From positions 26,587,900 through 26,651,899 of the forward strand of contig OX457042.1 of assembly GCA_949752735.1 (NCBI GenBank): a DNA stretch of 64,000 bases. Reading direction: 5' to 3'. The position numbers and the translations under genes are program-made. Shown here piece after piece: positions 19,972-30,392 of this stretch. Source of the stretch: Lumbricus terrestris (lineage: Eukaryota > Annelida > Clitellata > Crassiclitellata > Lumbricidae). The notes under the pieces are model-generated. The model was given only the letters and a program-made list of their open reading frames with translations, was not told the DNA's origin and searched no databases. How positions within the stretch are numbered: position 1 is the stretch's first letter; the number at the start of each line of letters is the position of its first letter.

Positions 19972-22900
19972 CTAACAGAAATCATTGCTGGTTTGAAATG
20001 AATAATCTAATCTAATCCAATATAATGTAATCCAAAGTAATCTGATCCAATCCAACATACTGTAATCCAAAGTAATCTGATCTAATCCAAGATCTATCTA
20101 GATCAATCTAGATCAACATACTGTAATTCAAAGTAATCTGATCTAATCCAACATACTCTAATCCAAAGTAATCTGATCTAATCCAACATACTGTAATCCA
20201 AAGTAGTCTTAGTAAATGCACAATGAAACCATCCAGAAAACTGGCTGAAATCCAATGCAGTCCACTTTTATTTTATAAATTTGCTTCATTTGTATTCATA
20301 CGTTCAGAAAGTAGTATTACTACATCCAAACCAAATGAAGTAATCTCAATCAATCCAATTAAATTGCAACCAATCAAATTCCAGAAGTTTCAAAACATGA
20401 ACGAAATCCAATACAATCAATAAAATTTGTGCTACTGGGACTCGTTTGAAAGGCTAAGTGTCTGAGGATTTGAAGGTAGCAATACCTGAGACAGATGATG
20501 ATGAGTTGCAGATAATTATTTACAATTTCGATATACCATACATGCATCGGAGAACCTTCAGTCAGTGCAGCGATTTACGGATACAAGTGATACAATGTTC
20601 AGTCATTATAATTTAATGCAACCTGTTACAAAAGCGGTGAGGAGTGGCCACCTACTCACCCTTATATACTGAGGGCCTGAGGCTAATAAAATCAAGTCAT
20701 TTACATTGCAAGTGTAAAGGCAGCCAGAGCCTTTAAACTTGCAATGTAAATGACTTTGATTTGCATCCATATCTGTCTCTTTGGATAGACTGAAGGAGGC
20801 ATCTCCATTTCTTATCTTTGCCCGTGTTATTCATTTCAAAACAAACTTTGATAACATAGTTCCTAACCAACTCACTGACCTTCGAAGATTGGATATTTAG
20901 CAATAGGGTATCCGGCATGGAAGAGCTTCCCACTCGAAAGACCCCAACCCCATGAGAGCGTTGAGTCACCGAGAAATCTGGCTGAGCCATCCGTCGATAT
21001 TTCTTGAGCAAATGAGCCGACGTCAAAGTCTTCAGCAACTAAAACAGATCAGTTGAATACAACTTAAAACCTGTCAAGTCCACTAAAGAAATACTTATAC
21101 CAGTCAGAAGGTCAAAAGGTCCTTATTACTTATACCAGTCAGAAGGTCAAAAGGTCCTTAACCCGCTTTCACATGAAGTTGACAAATTGATAAATTCCTT
21201 TAATTGTATACATCTGGTCTGGCTTAAATAAGTAGCAGAACTATACGTTACAGAATGTCCTTGTTAACTAAATACAATACTTGTGCTGTAGAATAATTAC
21301 CACACTTTCTGTGATTATACGATGGGAAAATTATGCTTCACGAAACTGAGTCTGATTTCACCTCAGCAATGCAGCACCTTTCTTCTATCTGATGTAAATT
21401 TAAACGTAAACATCTTAAATCTTAAATTTACCAGTGCACAGAAACACGTGTTAGTGGAGCAGTTCGTTTCCCAGCGTTATTTCAAATCGCATTAAAAAAG
21501 CAGGGTTTTTGGTTGTTTTTGGTGTCATGTGCGATTGGGGGATGGGAGACAATCCAAGGAGACAGCATGGTGCAATGGTAGAATTGGTTGAGGCAGGACT
21601 AGAACCAAGACAGGATAGCTTGAAAGGTTTAACAAAATTAATGACTTTAGTCACATCATTTTAAACATATTCAACTAATAAAAGATACCCGACTATGCGG
21701 AGACAACCCATACAGTAACCAATGTGATCACGCAATCCAACATTCCTGTCAATGCCCACCTCACAACTTACAAATAACAAACTGCATCATACCGAGCCCA
21801 AGGATAAGGTCAGCTTGGTTTTCTGCTTCCACGGTCCACTGAACTTTGTGGATGTTTCCGCTAAGCGAACACTCGGCAGCGAGGATTACCGGCTTCGTGA
21901 ATGACGACGATGACATTTGAGCCACATTCTAAGAAATTTCAATGTTCAAATAAGGGACCAATATAAGTGATAATATATATATATATATATAATTATATAT
22001 TATATATTTATTTATCATAATTGTTTAGCAGTTAGAAAACCAGGAAGCGAGGGAATGAACTGGCCACACGCAGTGGGCTAGCATAATGAGAAAAAATTTC
22101 GGAGGTTTCCATTTCAGAGAGTTTCCACTGGTCATGGTCACAAAATACACAGAATATACAAAGAATTAGTTTATAAAAAACTTAAGAAAATATACACATG
22201 GGGCGAGGGCTGAACCATAAACTCCCATAATCATGGTGGCTATGGTTTAAGTACATGTGACGCCACATGTTCTTATACCGCAGATAAAAGAAATTGTCAG
22301 CACTTCATATCCTTCAGGTTGCTTTGGGGTTAGTTTAAAGGACACGTTACCGAATATTACAGAATAGCTTCCTGTTGCATTCTTCCGTACCAGAGGGTTC
22401 TTTTTGACGCCGGGTGAGACTTCGCCCCAGTGAAAGCCGTTCATGCGCGATTGCTCCCCGAAATCAGTCAAGTAAAACGATGAAGAGCGCAAGAGCTGAG
22501 GCTGGTAGTTGAAGATGGCGGCCATCTTCTCATGGTCTGCAGCATTCTCAAGAACATTGTCCAAGTAGTCTGAAAACAGAAAGTACAAAAAGAAGCTCAT
22601 ATAATATATGTTTATGAACTCATATCTATATTAGTTATTTTATTATCAGTATTATCATATTATTTATGACAATTTTATTATTACTCATTAATATTATAAT
22701 TACTATTTTATTGTGCTAAGTACTACCATTACCGCTACAACTGTTACTTATTAAATCTATGCTAAAACATACTTGTTCTCCACGGCTAATCCCGCATGTT
22801 GGCTGTGTTACGGCGACATATAAATTCAATGATTGTCGTAATTATAATTATCATTATTATTAAGTATTACTACTACTGATACTACCACTACTACTATTGC

Positions 22901-25900
22901 AGTTTTGTGTTTTACCATCGTATACTTATCTGAGCGAGCAAGGAACGCTTTTTATCAATTACTTTATTTTATTGTTACGTGTAACTAGAAACTTCCATAT
23001 AATGCATATAAGGCGTCGACCAATGGCAAACCAAGATCAAGCCAGGTCAGGTCAATTTCTAGGTCAGTGCACTGAAACAGATTAGGTGGCCCATTGCGTG
23101 CCAGCTATTTGATTAAATGTTGAGCAAATAACCAGAACCAACATAATTTACCTGCAGGACCTTTGGAGTACAAGATCTGAACAGGAAAGTTGGCATCCTT
23201 GTGAAAAATTACAAACGGATAAATCTGTTTTCCGTGAACATGTCGAACAGTGGCCAAAGCCTTTCCTCTGGAAAAGTAGGTCAGGGTCTGCAGATTTAGG
23301 TCGAGTTCAAGTTCAAGTTCCAGGTCATTGCCATGTGAAGCCGGATCCTCATCATCACCATCTGCATCAGGAGAAAGCAGAAAATTTCACAACCAATGCA
23401 CTTTATTAGAGTTCAAAATCATTAATTCATTTATACATTCGTGTCGAAGATTTTTTTATATAGCACTCCGTCAAGGTTACTGCTCAGGGGAGTACTCCAC
23501 CAGCACGGCTGAAAAGGACAGATAATAGCGCAGTGTTTTCAGAAGGCAGCCACTGTGTTTCACACCTAAATCCTTTGACCTCATCACCATGCTAACCGTG
23601 TCACGCTTAAGAATTGCTACACCTTGTCACCATGTGCTGTCAGCTCGTAGAGCTCTAGCGATCGTCCTGACACACATTCTCCATTGTTCTCTGTTCCCAG
23701 ATAGGTCCCTCAGTTCTTCCAAATTCATGCCAGTTATGTCGTGTATCTCGTCCATCCATTTCATCCTTGGTCTGCCGAGTCTCTCCTTCCCTCACCACAG
23801 GCCAGCATCATTGCTACACAGGAGGGGAAATAAGTATATCAACTGCAAAGCGTGCACTGTGCAAGCTAATAATTATTAACTTTACCCATCCACTTTAATT
23901 TCAGACCAGTGTTTGGCTTAACAGACTGCTGCTATTCATCTACCTGTCAACTTGTGAGACAATGATCCGTGCCAAAACGATTTTGTCGTTGGCTGATAGC
24001 ACCAAGCAAACCGTCCGACGTTTGACAGGAAATATCCGTAGTTGAAAAGAGAATGCTAGGAAGAAACTGAAGAAAAAACAAAACAAAGAAAGTTAGTTCT
24101 GAAATTGTCTCCAAGTGAAAGACAAAGAGACGTTTAATTAAACAGCAGTTAGGTCAAACAATGAAAATGAAGACAATGAAAACACTGACCAACTCCAACA
24201 AAGACATCGTTGGCATCAGCCGCGTTCTTTGAGTAAAACCTCAGCTGCCGTATCTTCCATCGATGTCGACCTGATGCAAAACCTTGCTTGCCTCTGATCG
24301 CCTACAAATAATATCGACCAGAAGCAATGTAATACCACTGCTACTCATACCACTACTATCACCACCACTACTACCGGGTACTACTAATAATACCAACCAT
24401 AATAATATTAGTAATAATAATAACAATGACAATGTTCAATAATAATAATTTTAAATAATAATAATAACAATAATATTAGTAATAATAATAATGACAATGT
24501 TCAAAAATAATAAATTTAAATATAAGAATAATAATAACAGTAATAATATTAGTTGTAATAATAATAATGACAATGTTCACAAATAATAATTTTCAACAAT
24601 AGAAAAAATAATAAACAACAAAAAATCATTCAACAACTAGCAGGTGTTACTAACTTAACTTTTCCATCCTAACATTGAGATGCATTCCTTTGCTTAAAAA
24701 CTAATAACAGTATTAAATTACAAAAACCATCATAATAAATTGACAAAATCCTACAATAAAGTCCCTAATTTGTGAAATCTTGATAGATCATCCATTCCTT
24801 CGACCAGAAGGAATGGATGATCTGTATTTTAACCCTTTAATCAGGGATAAACAACAACAATATTCAAATTAATAACAATCGGGCAGGTGCTAATGAAAAA
24901 AGAATTAATTTTATCGCATCATTAACATTATATTACATTACATCTCATCATCTGAAGCTGGACGACTAATGACTCCACTCACCTGAACTCCACCACCGAG
25001 CCTTGGTGCTGGAATGCAGATCGACGGAGCACCAGGATGTGGAAATACGAGTCCACCTCGGCAGATGTTGTCCCAGCCGTGGAATGATTCCACCACGAGT
25101 CTATTCTTTTCCGACAGCTCAGAAACAGCCTAGAACGACGTTTTTTTTCTTTGAATCAGGTTACACAGCAAAATTGGTTTAGTAATGTACAAAGTATTTT
25201 AACCCTTTAATGACCAGCATGTACTGAAAGTGACTGGAAAACCAATGCAGTTCATTGTTAGCGTTAGACAGTGATTTTGTGTGTGTGGTACATTTAAAGT
25301 TGTCCTCCTTTTGTGCAATGCTATTGCAACTGGAAATACATTCTGAAGAGAAAATTCAACTTATATCGTGGCTTGTCAATTTTTTGGTCAGTGGCAAGTC
25401 GCTGATCCATGCCTTGAGCATTATTACAGAGGTGCGATGGAAGTTCTTGCAATGGACAAGAGATCTGAATTTTTTTAAATCATAATAGAAATCAAGAATT
25501 TTTATAGCACCTTTCACAGAAACTTCTCAAAGGCATGCCAACCTGATAATACAAAACAATGGTTGAACAGAATGGTCTTCAAGTGCTGGGAGAAATAAGG
25601 CAAAGACGGATCAAGTAGATTATATCATAGTACACTAGACAACCTATTCTAGAAAGATAGTACAGCCAAAGTAAAGCTTCTATGCTGTACTGGCTCCAGA
25701 GAACAAATGAATGGACACCATATTCAAGCATTGTTTGAGGACTTATTGTAGTATTTTACATATATAGTGCTTAAAGTTCAAACTGACACTGTTGTATTAA
25801 TATCTGATGAGTCTAGGGTGACCCTGCCTAGCGGAACCTTATGTTCCTTTGGGTTTACCCATTGACGCCAACTGCACATGAATGTCTAATCTGTCGATTG

Positions 25901-28348
25901 CATGTATCATGGTCTTGGTGTTCAATAAATATATTGATATTGATATATGTATCAATTCACCATGAGTTCTTCTTCACGATAACTTTCCAAGCGAGCTTTC
26001 CAATCGCCTGTCTCTACAATCAATTCTCCGTTGCTCCACTCTTCACAATCCATTGTCTCGTCCGTTAGATGACCAATTGCATCAGAGTCACTGAAGCTGT
26101 CCTCAGAAACGTCTTCTGTCTCCGCAGCAGAAGTTTGCCGCATCTCGTGATTCTCCGCAGTGAAAGCCACTTCAGGAACAACAGATGGCGCTAGCACCAA
26201 GTTATCTTGGAATTCATTGTAATCAGTACAGTTAGGAACTTCCTCCGGACCAGCTGTTTTGACTCCGTCATTAACCAAATCCTTCTTCTCCACTGGAGAA
26301 GTTTCTTGATGATCTTCCATTGCTGCCCGTTCCGTCTGTTTCAAAGTAGTAACAGGATCGTTGTTCAGTTTTCGAACTGTACACTCTGCCAGACCATAAA
26401 CCATTGAAACAACTGGATACAAAGGCTGTGCTGGTTGACAGAGTTCTGCAGGAAAAACAAGAAACCAGCAAAATAACAAAGTTAAATCTTCACCACTTAC
26501 TAATAATCAATGCTTAGTTAATAGTTACTCCTTCATATATCAAATTACACATGAGGCACAGTCAGCTAAGTTTGTGAAGTTTTCGGGAGACTACAGCCCA
26601 TATAGCAAGACTGAAAATGAGGCAATTACCATACATTGAAAAATAAGTTTAACGATCGAACTTGATGCAAAGATTAAAAAAAGGAAACATCAAAGAGAGC
26701 AAAACACACTACTCTCTCACTGGATCACTCATATCTGTATATCAAACTGAGGGCAAACTTACCTCACCCCAGATATGTATTTCTACATGCAAGAATTACT
26801 TTTAAAATAAATATGATTGTTTAACCCTTCACCCGTTCATTTTTAAATTTTAAGGCCGTTTTCAACGGATATTCTCGAAGCAAACGCACTACGGCTACTT
26901 CTACTGCAACTACAGCTGCTGTTGCTATGACTACTACCACAAGTTTTACGCTCTTCGGCCAATGGAGAGCTGTCCCTCGAACCCGCTCTGCTACCAGACA
27001 GCGTCGAGCCTTCTCGGTTGTTGGCCTGTCCACATGGAATGGGCTCCCGCTTGCACTACACCCGCTACCTCGGAATAATTTGCCTGCTTTCTACAAGTTG
27101 CTCAAGAGTCAAGACCAATCTTTTTAGCTGTGGCTGGTCTGGGAGCACCTCTGAGTAGGCTTCTTTTTCGGTATGAATGAATGAACAAGTAATAATAATA
27201 AATACAATAAATAGCAACAGCAATATTAATAAACGATCATAGTCGTAATAAACACGTCACCTTCACTGACATAAGAGCAAATCCTGAACGAATGTCCAAT
27301 TGATATTCTGAATATCAAGCGACCTGCTTCAAAGTCAATGTCCATTCCAATTCTTCGTTCAAGGTCAGAGGTCGTCATTGAACCAACTGACCCAACGACA
27401 TGACCTCGATGGAAGAGCTGACCACTTGGAATGTCGAATGCCCAGCTGAGTGAATCCTGACCAAGCAGATGTACGTAACCTAAAACAACGTCTCAACTCA
27501 TAACACCTAGAAAATACTAAAAAATTTCATCAGTACGGTTCAACTATATTTTATTTCTGCGATCCAAGGTCAAAAGATTCCATCATGAATTTAAAAATTA
27601 ATTAAACAGTAATTCTAAAGAGAATGATGGCGAAAATTAAAACTGCTCATCACTATAATAATCACTGGTCATAAATTTCTTTAAATTTTTCACCCAATGT
27701 AAAATGAATTCTTCAAATAATTATCAACAGTAGGATATGGTTTACAGTTGTCAGCAGAGGAAAAACTAGAGAGAAGAGTACAACATGTTGAGGTAAAATC
27801 TATCTTCAATAGTTATAGAGTGGGCTGCAGCTCATTTCTTTCACCTCTTCGAAACATGTTGGTAAAACCTGTCTCTAAGTGAACATTGCTAGCCAAATGA
27901 AGATGTGCCCTGGACACTGCCTACAAATATAGCACTCTTGCAAGTGATGTAGCTTTGCTGAGGAATTTCATACCTGGGCTGTAGAGAATGCTGTCCTTTT
28001 TACACAACCCAACAGCACAGTGGCTTCCCCATTCTCTCGTAAACTCAAACACGAACTCATGATGACCTTGATCGTAACCATGACGACACATGGCACCATC
28101 TGTTGACCTGGCAACTATCTGTCGACGAATTGTCGTTGTTGAGGAGTCCGATACAAACTCCATGTTTGCGCCTAATTCTTCGTTGTCCCATTCACAATAA
28201 GTAAATTCTAAACATTGAAAATTTCAAATCAATGGTGAACAAACATTGATGCAATTAATTATCATAGATAATAATAGCATGCGCAACTTAAAAATTACGT
28301 ACTTAAGTATAATGATGATACAGATGGCTAATCCACAGGTTAACCACA

Positions 28349-28428
<80 letters not shown>

Positions 28429-28820
28429 CACATCATGTCTTTCTAAAAGGTTTAAATGTGCTATATAAATACTTTGATACACATACTTTTAAATGCATGT
28501 ACCGGTATATACAAACACCTTGCATACATTCTTTAGATTCTCATGAAGTCACAGCATATGAATTCGTGAATCGTGATTACTATTTAAACTACATACACCC
28601 ATACGTAAAAACGCAGATGCACACAACACACAAAGACATGCATTTACAATGCATGTGCCCACAAAGTCACAAACTATATGCATATTTATATTATTGAAGT
28701 TTCTTTACCCGTTAGATTCCTCTGCTGATGCCTTCTTTTCTTTCTTCGCCTGGGTTTAAAAGTGGTGGATTGGCCTGCACCCACTGCAATACGAGAAGTC
28801 TTTCCCTTAAAGTCTTCCAT
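19720..28820 (-). CDS. Triple-SPRY-domain protein, twelve exons recognised, 3' end missing
   Basis: Exons: 28829-28709 (ATG at 28820), 28207-27974, 27479-27261, 26445-25961, 25129-24983, 24301-24190, 24055-23944, 23361-23152, 22569-22279, 21928-21793, 21038-20880, 19971-19720. Together they give at least 820 residues. Each SPRY domain shows the core S/A-W-x(5)-S/T-G/T-K/Q-x-F/W-H and a later D-x-L/F-x-x-x-x-L-x-F strand: LGQDSLSWAFDIPSGQLFHR, GRFAWCYQPTTKSFWHG and LGDSTLSWGWGLSSGKLFHA. An acidic Ser/Glu/Asp-rich linker in exon 4 separates domains 1 and 2. The N-terminus has a basic patch, KPRRRKKRRHQQR. SPRY domains are protein-interaction modules, often in ubiquitin ligases and adaptors, but no RING, HECT or SOCS box is seen. 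Exon 12 ends in phase 1 at a good donor, so the gene continues. Two junctions (6/7 and 9/10) break phase. Confidence 0.82.
19995..20218. repeat. Minisatellite, ~35-bp unit (AATCCAAAGTAATCTGATC)
   Basis: Five to six imperfect units of AATCCAACATACTGTAATCC with AAAGTAATCTGATC, in the intron between exons 11 and 12 of the triple-SPRY gene. Confidence 0.85.
20694..20756. repeat. Inverted repeat, 28-bp arms, 7-nt loop
   Basis: AAGTCATTTACATTGCAAGT pairs with ACTTGCAATGTAAATGACTT. The stem continues through TAAAGGC/GCCTTTA-type bases with one mismatch. It is intronic and not coding. Confidence 0.9.
20880..21038 (-). CDS. Triple-SPRY gene, exon 11 (SPRY3 core)
   Basis: VAEDFDVGSFAQEISTDG, then LGDSTLSWGWGLSSGKLFHA, very similar to the exon 3 motif. 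Both phases fit the neighbouring exons. Confidence 0.85.
21098..21164. repeat. Tandem duplication, ~34 bp
   Basis: TTATACCAGTCAGAAGGTCA with AAAGGTCCTTA occurs twice head to tail in an intron. No function is evident. Confidence 0.9.
21793..21928 (-). CDS. Triple-SPRY gene, exon 10 (start of SPRY3)
   Basis: It reads NVAQMSSSSFTKPVILAAEC, then HKVQWTVEAENQADLILGLG, paralleling the W-x-V/I...V/L-G-L/V strands of SPRY1 and SPRY2. Phase 1 out, GTATGATG. Confidence 0.78.
22279..22569 (-). CDS. Triple-SPRY gene, exon 9 (inter-SPRY segment)
   Basis: DYLDNVLENAADHEKMAAIF begins a segment of 97 residues with no recognised domain, later GSYSVIFGNVSFKLTPKQ. The GTATAAG donor leaves phase 1, but exon 10 needs phase 0. 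A missing micro-exon or another donor is possible. Confidence 0.78.
23152..23361 (-). CDS. Triple-SPRY gene, exon 8 (end of SPRY2)
   Basis: An acidic loop DGDDEDP is followed by alternating Leu/Glu, then LQTLTYFSRGKALATVRHVH and QIYPFVIFHKD, matching the L-T-F-x-x-N/R-G-K-A...YP-x-V SPRY end. Confidence 0.85.
23585..23810 (-). pseudogene. LINE ORF2 C-terminal fragment (different family from 4448)
   Basis: The minus-strand frame contains RLGRPRMKWMDEIHDITGMN then EELRDLSGNREQWR, the typical RPRxxWxD...REQWR end of a non-LTR retrotransposon. 5'-truncated, inside an intron of the triple-SPRY gene on the same strand. Confidence 0.8.
23944..24055 (-). CDS. Triple-SPRY gene, exon 7 (SPRY2 core)
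   Basis: The frame giving GRFAWCYQPTTKSFWHG aligns with the same element of SPRY1 and SPRY3 and leaves phase 1 for exon 8. It requires phase 0 entry, whereas exon 6 offers phase 1. The alternative entry frame would reach a stop in exon 8. Confidence 0.75.
24190..24301 (-). CDS. Triple-SPRY gene, exon 6 (start of SPRY2)
   Basis: GKQGFASGRHRWKIRQL then NDVFVGV fits the G-x-H-x-W and V-G-V/L strands of SPRY. The best donor leaves phase 1, which does not fit exon 7. Confidence 0.78.
24330..24620. repeat. (AAT)n-rich intronic tract
   Basis: Degenerate AAT triplets with a repeated AATAATGACAATGTTCA motif (three times). No coding content. Confidence 0.85.
24785..24823. repeat. Perfect hairpin, 17-bp stem, 5-nt loop
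   Basis: AGATCATCCATTCCTTC pairs exactly with GAAGGAATGGATGATCT across GACCA. Intronic. Confidence 0.95.
24983..25129 (-). CDS. Triple-SPRY gene, exon 5
   Basis: A 49-codon exon, phase 0 in and out, AVSELSEKNRLVVESFHGWD then PAPRLGGGVQ before GTGAGTGG. It forms the N-terminal approach to SPRY2. Confidence 0.8.
25961..26445 (-). CDS. Triple-SPRY gene, exon 4 (end of SPRY1 and acidic linker)
   Basis: PLYPVVSMVYGLAECTVRKL is the last SPRY strand (YPxVS). About 130 residues rich in Glu, Asp, Ser and Thr follow, predicted disordered. The donor at CATG before GTGAAT gives phase 0 for exon 5. Confidence 0.82.
26820..27185 (+). pseudogene. LINE 3' end (CR1/L2-like) with shared tail
   Basis: The plus-strand frame reads RQRRAFSVVGLSTWNGLPL then NLPAFYKLLKSQDQSF and stop. 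The 3' sequence carries GGGAGCACCTCTGAGTAGGC and ends in GAATGAATGAA. The 5' part (AACCCTTCACCCGTTCATTT) belongs to a separate dispersed repeat also found at 29114-29190. Confidence 0.75.
27261..27479 (-). CDS. Triple-SPRY gene, exon 3 (SPRY1 core)
   Basis: LGQDSLSWAFDIPSGQLFHR is followed by RRIGMDIDFEAGRLIFRIS, matching the conserved W, K/Q-x-x-H and G-x-x-x-D-x-x-x-G-x-L-x-F positions of SPRY. Phase 1 in and out. Confidence 0.88.
27974..28207 (-). CDS. Triple-SPRY gene, exon 2 (start of SPRY1)
   Basis: Phase 1 in, EFTYCEWDNEELGANMEFV. Then HHEFVFEFTREWGSHCAVGL is the early SPRY strand region (H-x-F-x-F-x-x... VGL). It ends CAG before GTATGA. Confidence 0.82.
28352..28424. repeat. (TA)n dinucleotide array
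   Basis: More than 70 bp of uninterrupted TA in the intron between exons 1 and 2 of the triple-SPRY gene. Confidence 0.95.
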
Positions 28821-28829
28821 GACAATGTT
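28709..28829 (-). CDS. Triple-SPRY gene, exon 1 of the model
   Basis: Acceptor CTCTCATTTCAG precedes AACATTGTC and an ATG at 28820. The frame gives MEDFKGKTSRIAVGAGQ, then the basic KPRRRKKRRHQQR. A splice acceptor upstream implies at least one more 5' exon, coding or untranslated. It ends in phase 1 before GTAAAG. Confidence 0.7.
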
Positions 28830-28896
28830 CTGAAATGAGAGATCACACCCAAATTGAAGCAATCGTTGATACATGTCGTACTGCTGCACGTTACGC

Positions 28897-29041
28897 CAGT
28901 GTGAGAATTGTGGAAAAATAACTGGGGGGGTTGGACCATTATCCACTTGGAATTGGGGTGTAAAAAACATACTTTAACATGGGGCTCTAAGAAAGACTGG
29001 GGGGGTCGAAACCCCCCAACCCCCCGGCAATTCTCACCCTG
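28897..29041. mobile_element. hAT-type MITE, 145 bp
   Basis: Perfect 8-bp duplication CGTTACGC (28889-28896, 29042-29049). Ends CAGTGTGAGAATTG and CAATTCTCACCCTG are inverted. The interior has G-runs and matches 8639-8794 in reverse orientation. Confidence 0.93.
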
Positions 29042-29366
29042 CGTTACGCTAACTGCACTACACAAGTCATAAAGTAGACTTCATAATAAATCAGATTGCT
29101 ACGACAGTGCCTTTTAACCCTTTACCCGTTCATTTTAAAATTTTAAGCCCGTTCTCAGCGAATATACTCGGGGCAAACGCGTAAACGATTAATTAATTGG
29201 GTTGTTGTGCTTTTTAATAACATTAAGTTTACTAGGCGCGGCAGGCGCCAACATTTAAAGTTCTCATACAGAAATTGGGCACCTCAACAATATTTGTAGC
29301 GAAGTTTTGCCACATCTATAATATACTACAATCATTTGGTTTTGCTTATTTGTAAGTCCAGTCGAT

Positions 29367-29612
29367 GGCGAAACTATAGTATCCGGGACCGATGTTTATA
29401 ACATTGGGAATTTCCAATCGTGAGGGTCGGTTAGGGTCAGGTTATGCGTCGTGAGGGTCGGTTAGGGTCAGGTTATGCGTCGTGGGGTCGGTTAGGTTCA
29501 GTTTAAGCGTCGTGAGGATCGGTTAGGGTTAGTGTTAGGGTTATAGTGTCGTCATTAGATACTATATACTATACTATACTGTAACTTCGGTCCCGGATAC
29601 TATAGTTTCGCC
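29367..29612. mobile_element. Inverted-repeat element, 246 bp, with telomere-like internal repeats
   Basis: The ends GGCGAAACTATAGTATCCGG and CCGGATACTATAGTTTCGCC are perfect inverses, extended to 26 bp by GACCGA/TCGGTC. They are flanked by CAGTCGAT on both sides (29359-29366, 29613-29620). The interior is a tandem of about 31-bp units built on GTGAGGGTCGGTTAGGGTCA. Confidence 0.93.
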
Positions 29613-30103
29613 CAGTCGATTGCTTTTTAGACAATTCTGTAATCGAAACTGTAGCGCTTCATAACTTCAACAAAGTCAAGCAGAAGTAAGCAAAAGCCTA
29701 TTGTTAATTTCGTTACAGCGCACCTCCTAATGCACCGTTATGTTTATTGCATTTTTAAACAAAAGAATATACACAAATATTATAATATTATTACAAACAT
29801 TTACAAGAACCGTTTATTATACGATATTGAAAAGAAAACTGTCCGTTTTATTTACGCTGTTGGCATGGAAGGCCGCCTTCAAGGCGCCATGTGATGTTGG
29901 CAAGGACCGCTTTCACAATCCTCTATTTGAACGTCCCTAAATCGCTAAACTCTCGTTCCCTAATATTATAGAAACAAACTTTGCATCTACAGTACAGTTA
30001 GGGCTAGGCCTACCAATAACGCATTGCGGCATATTCCAGTCACCAAACAACATATTGCAACCGGTCACAGTGTAGCCTACAATTATAAAGTTGAAACAAT
30101 TCA

Positions 30104-30392
30104 CAGGGTTGCCAGATTTTGCCAGAAAAAAGGTCGTCAGAAATTAGTTTGTCTACTTCGCAAAAATTTCTGACGACCTTTTTTTTCATTCGACCGAAAT
30201 CTCATGTAAATTTACCATTTTTCCGAAATTTTCCAGTTTTCCCTCATTTTTCGCTCCCGAAATCCCTGATGACTAAAAAATCCTCCAAAAAAGTCGCCGT
30301 GGCGACCGCGAGGACGAAATTTTCAGTCGCGAGCGCTTTTAAAAGTCGCCGAATACGAGCTTTCGCGACGACCTGGCAACCCCGCAACCCTG
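30104..30392. mobile_element. hAT-type element, 289 bp, inserted in a dispersed repeat
   Basis: The 8-bp duplication ACAATTCA is perfect (30096-30103, 30393-30400). The ends are CAGGGTTGCC and CGCAACCCTG, with a second internal CTGGCAACCC. GGTCGTCAGAAATT pairs with AATTTCTGACGACC inside. The uninterrupted host repeat is seen at 19195-19385. Confidence 0.9.
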
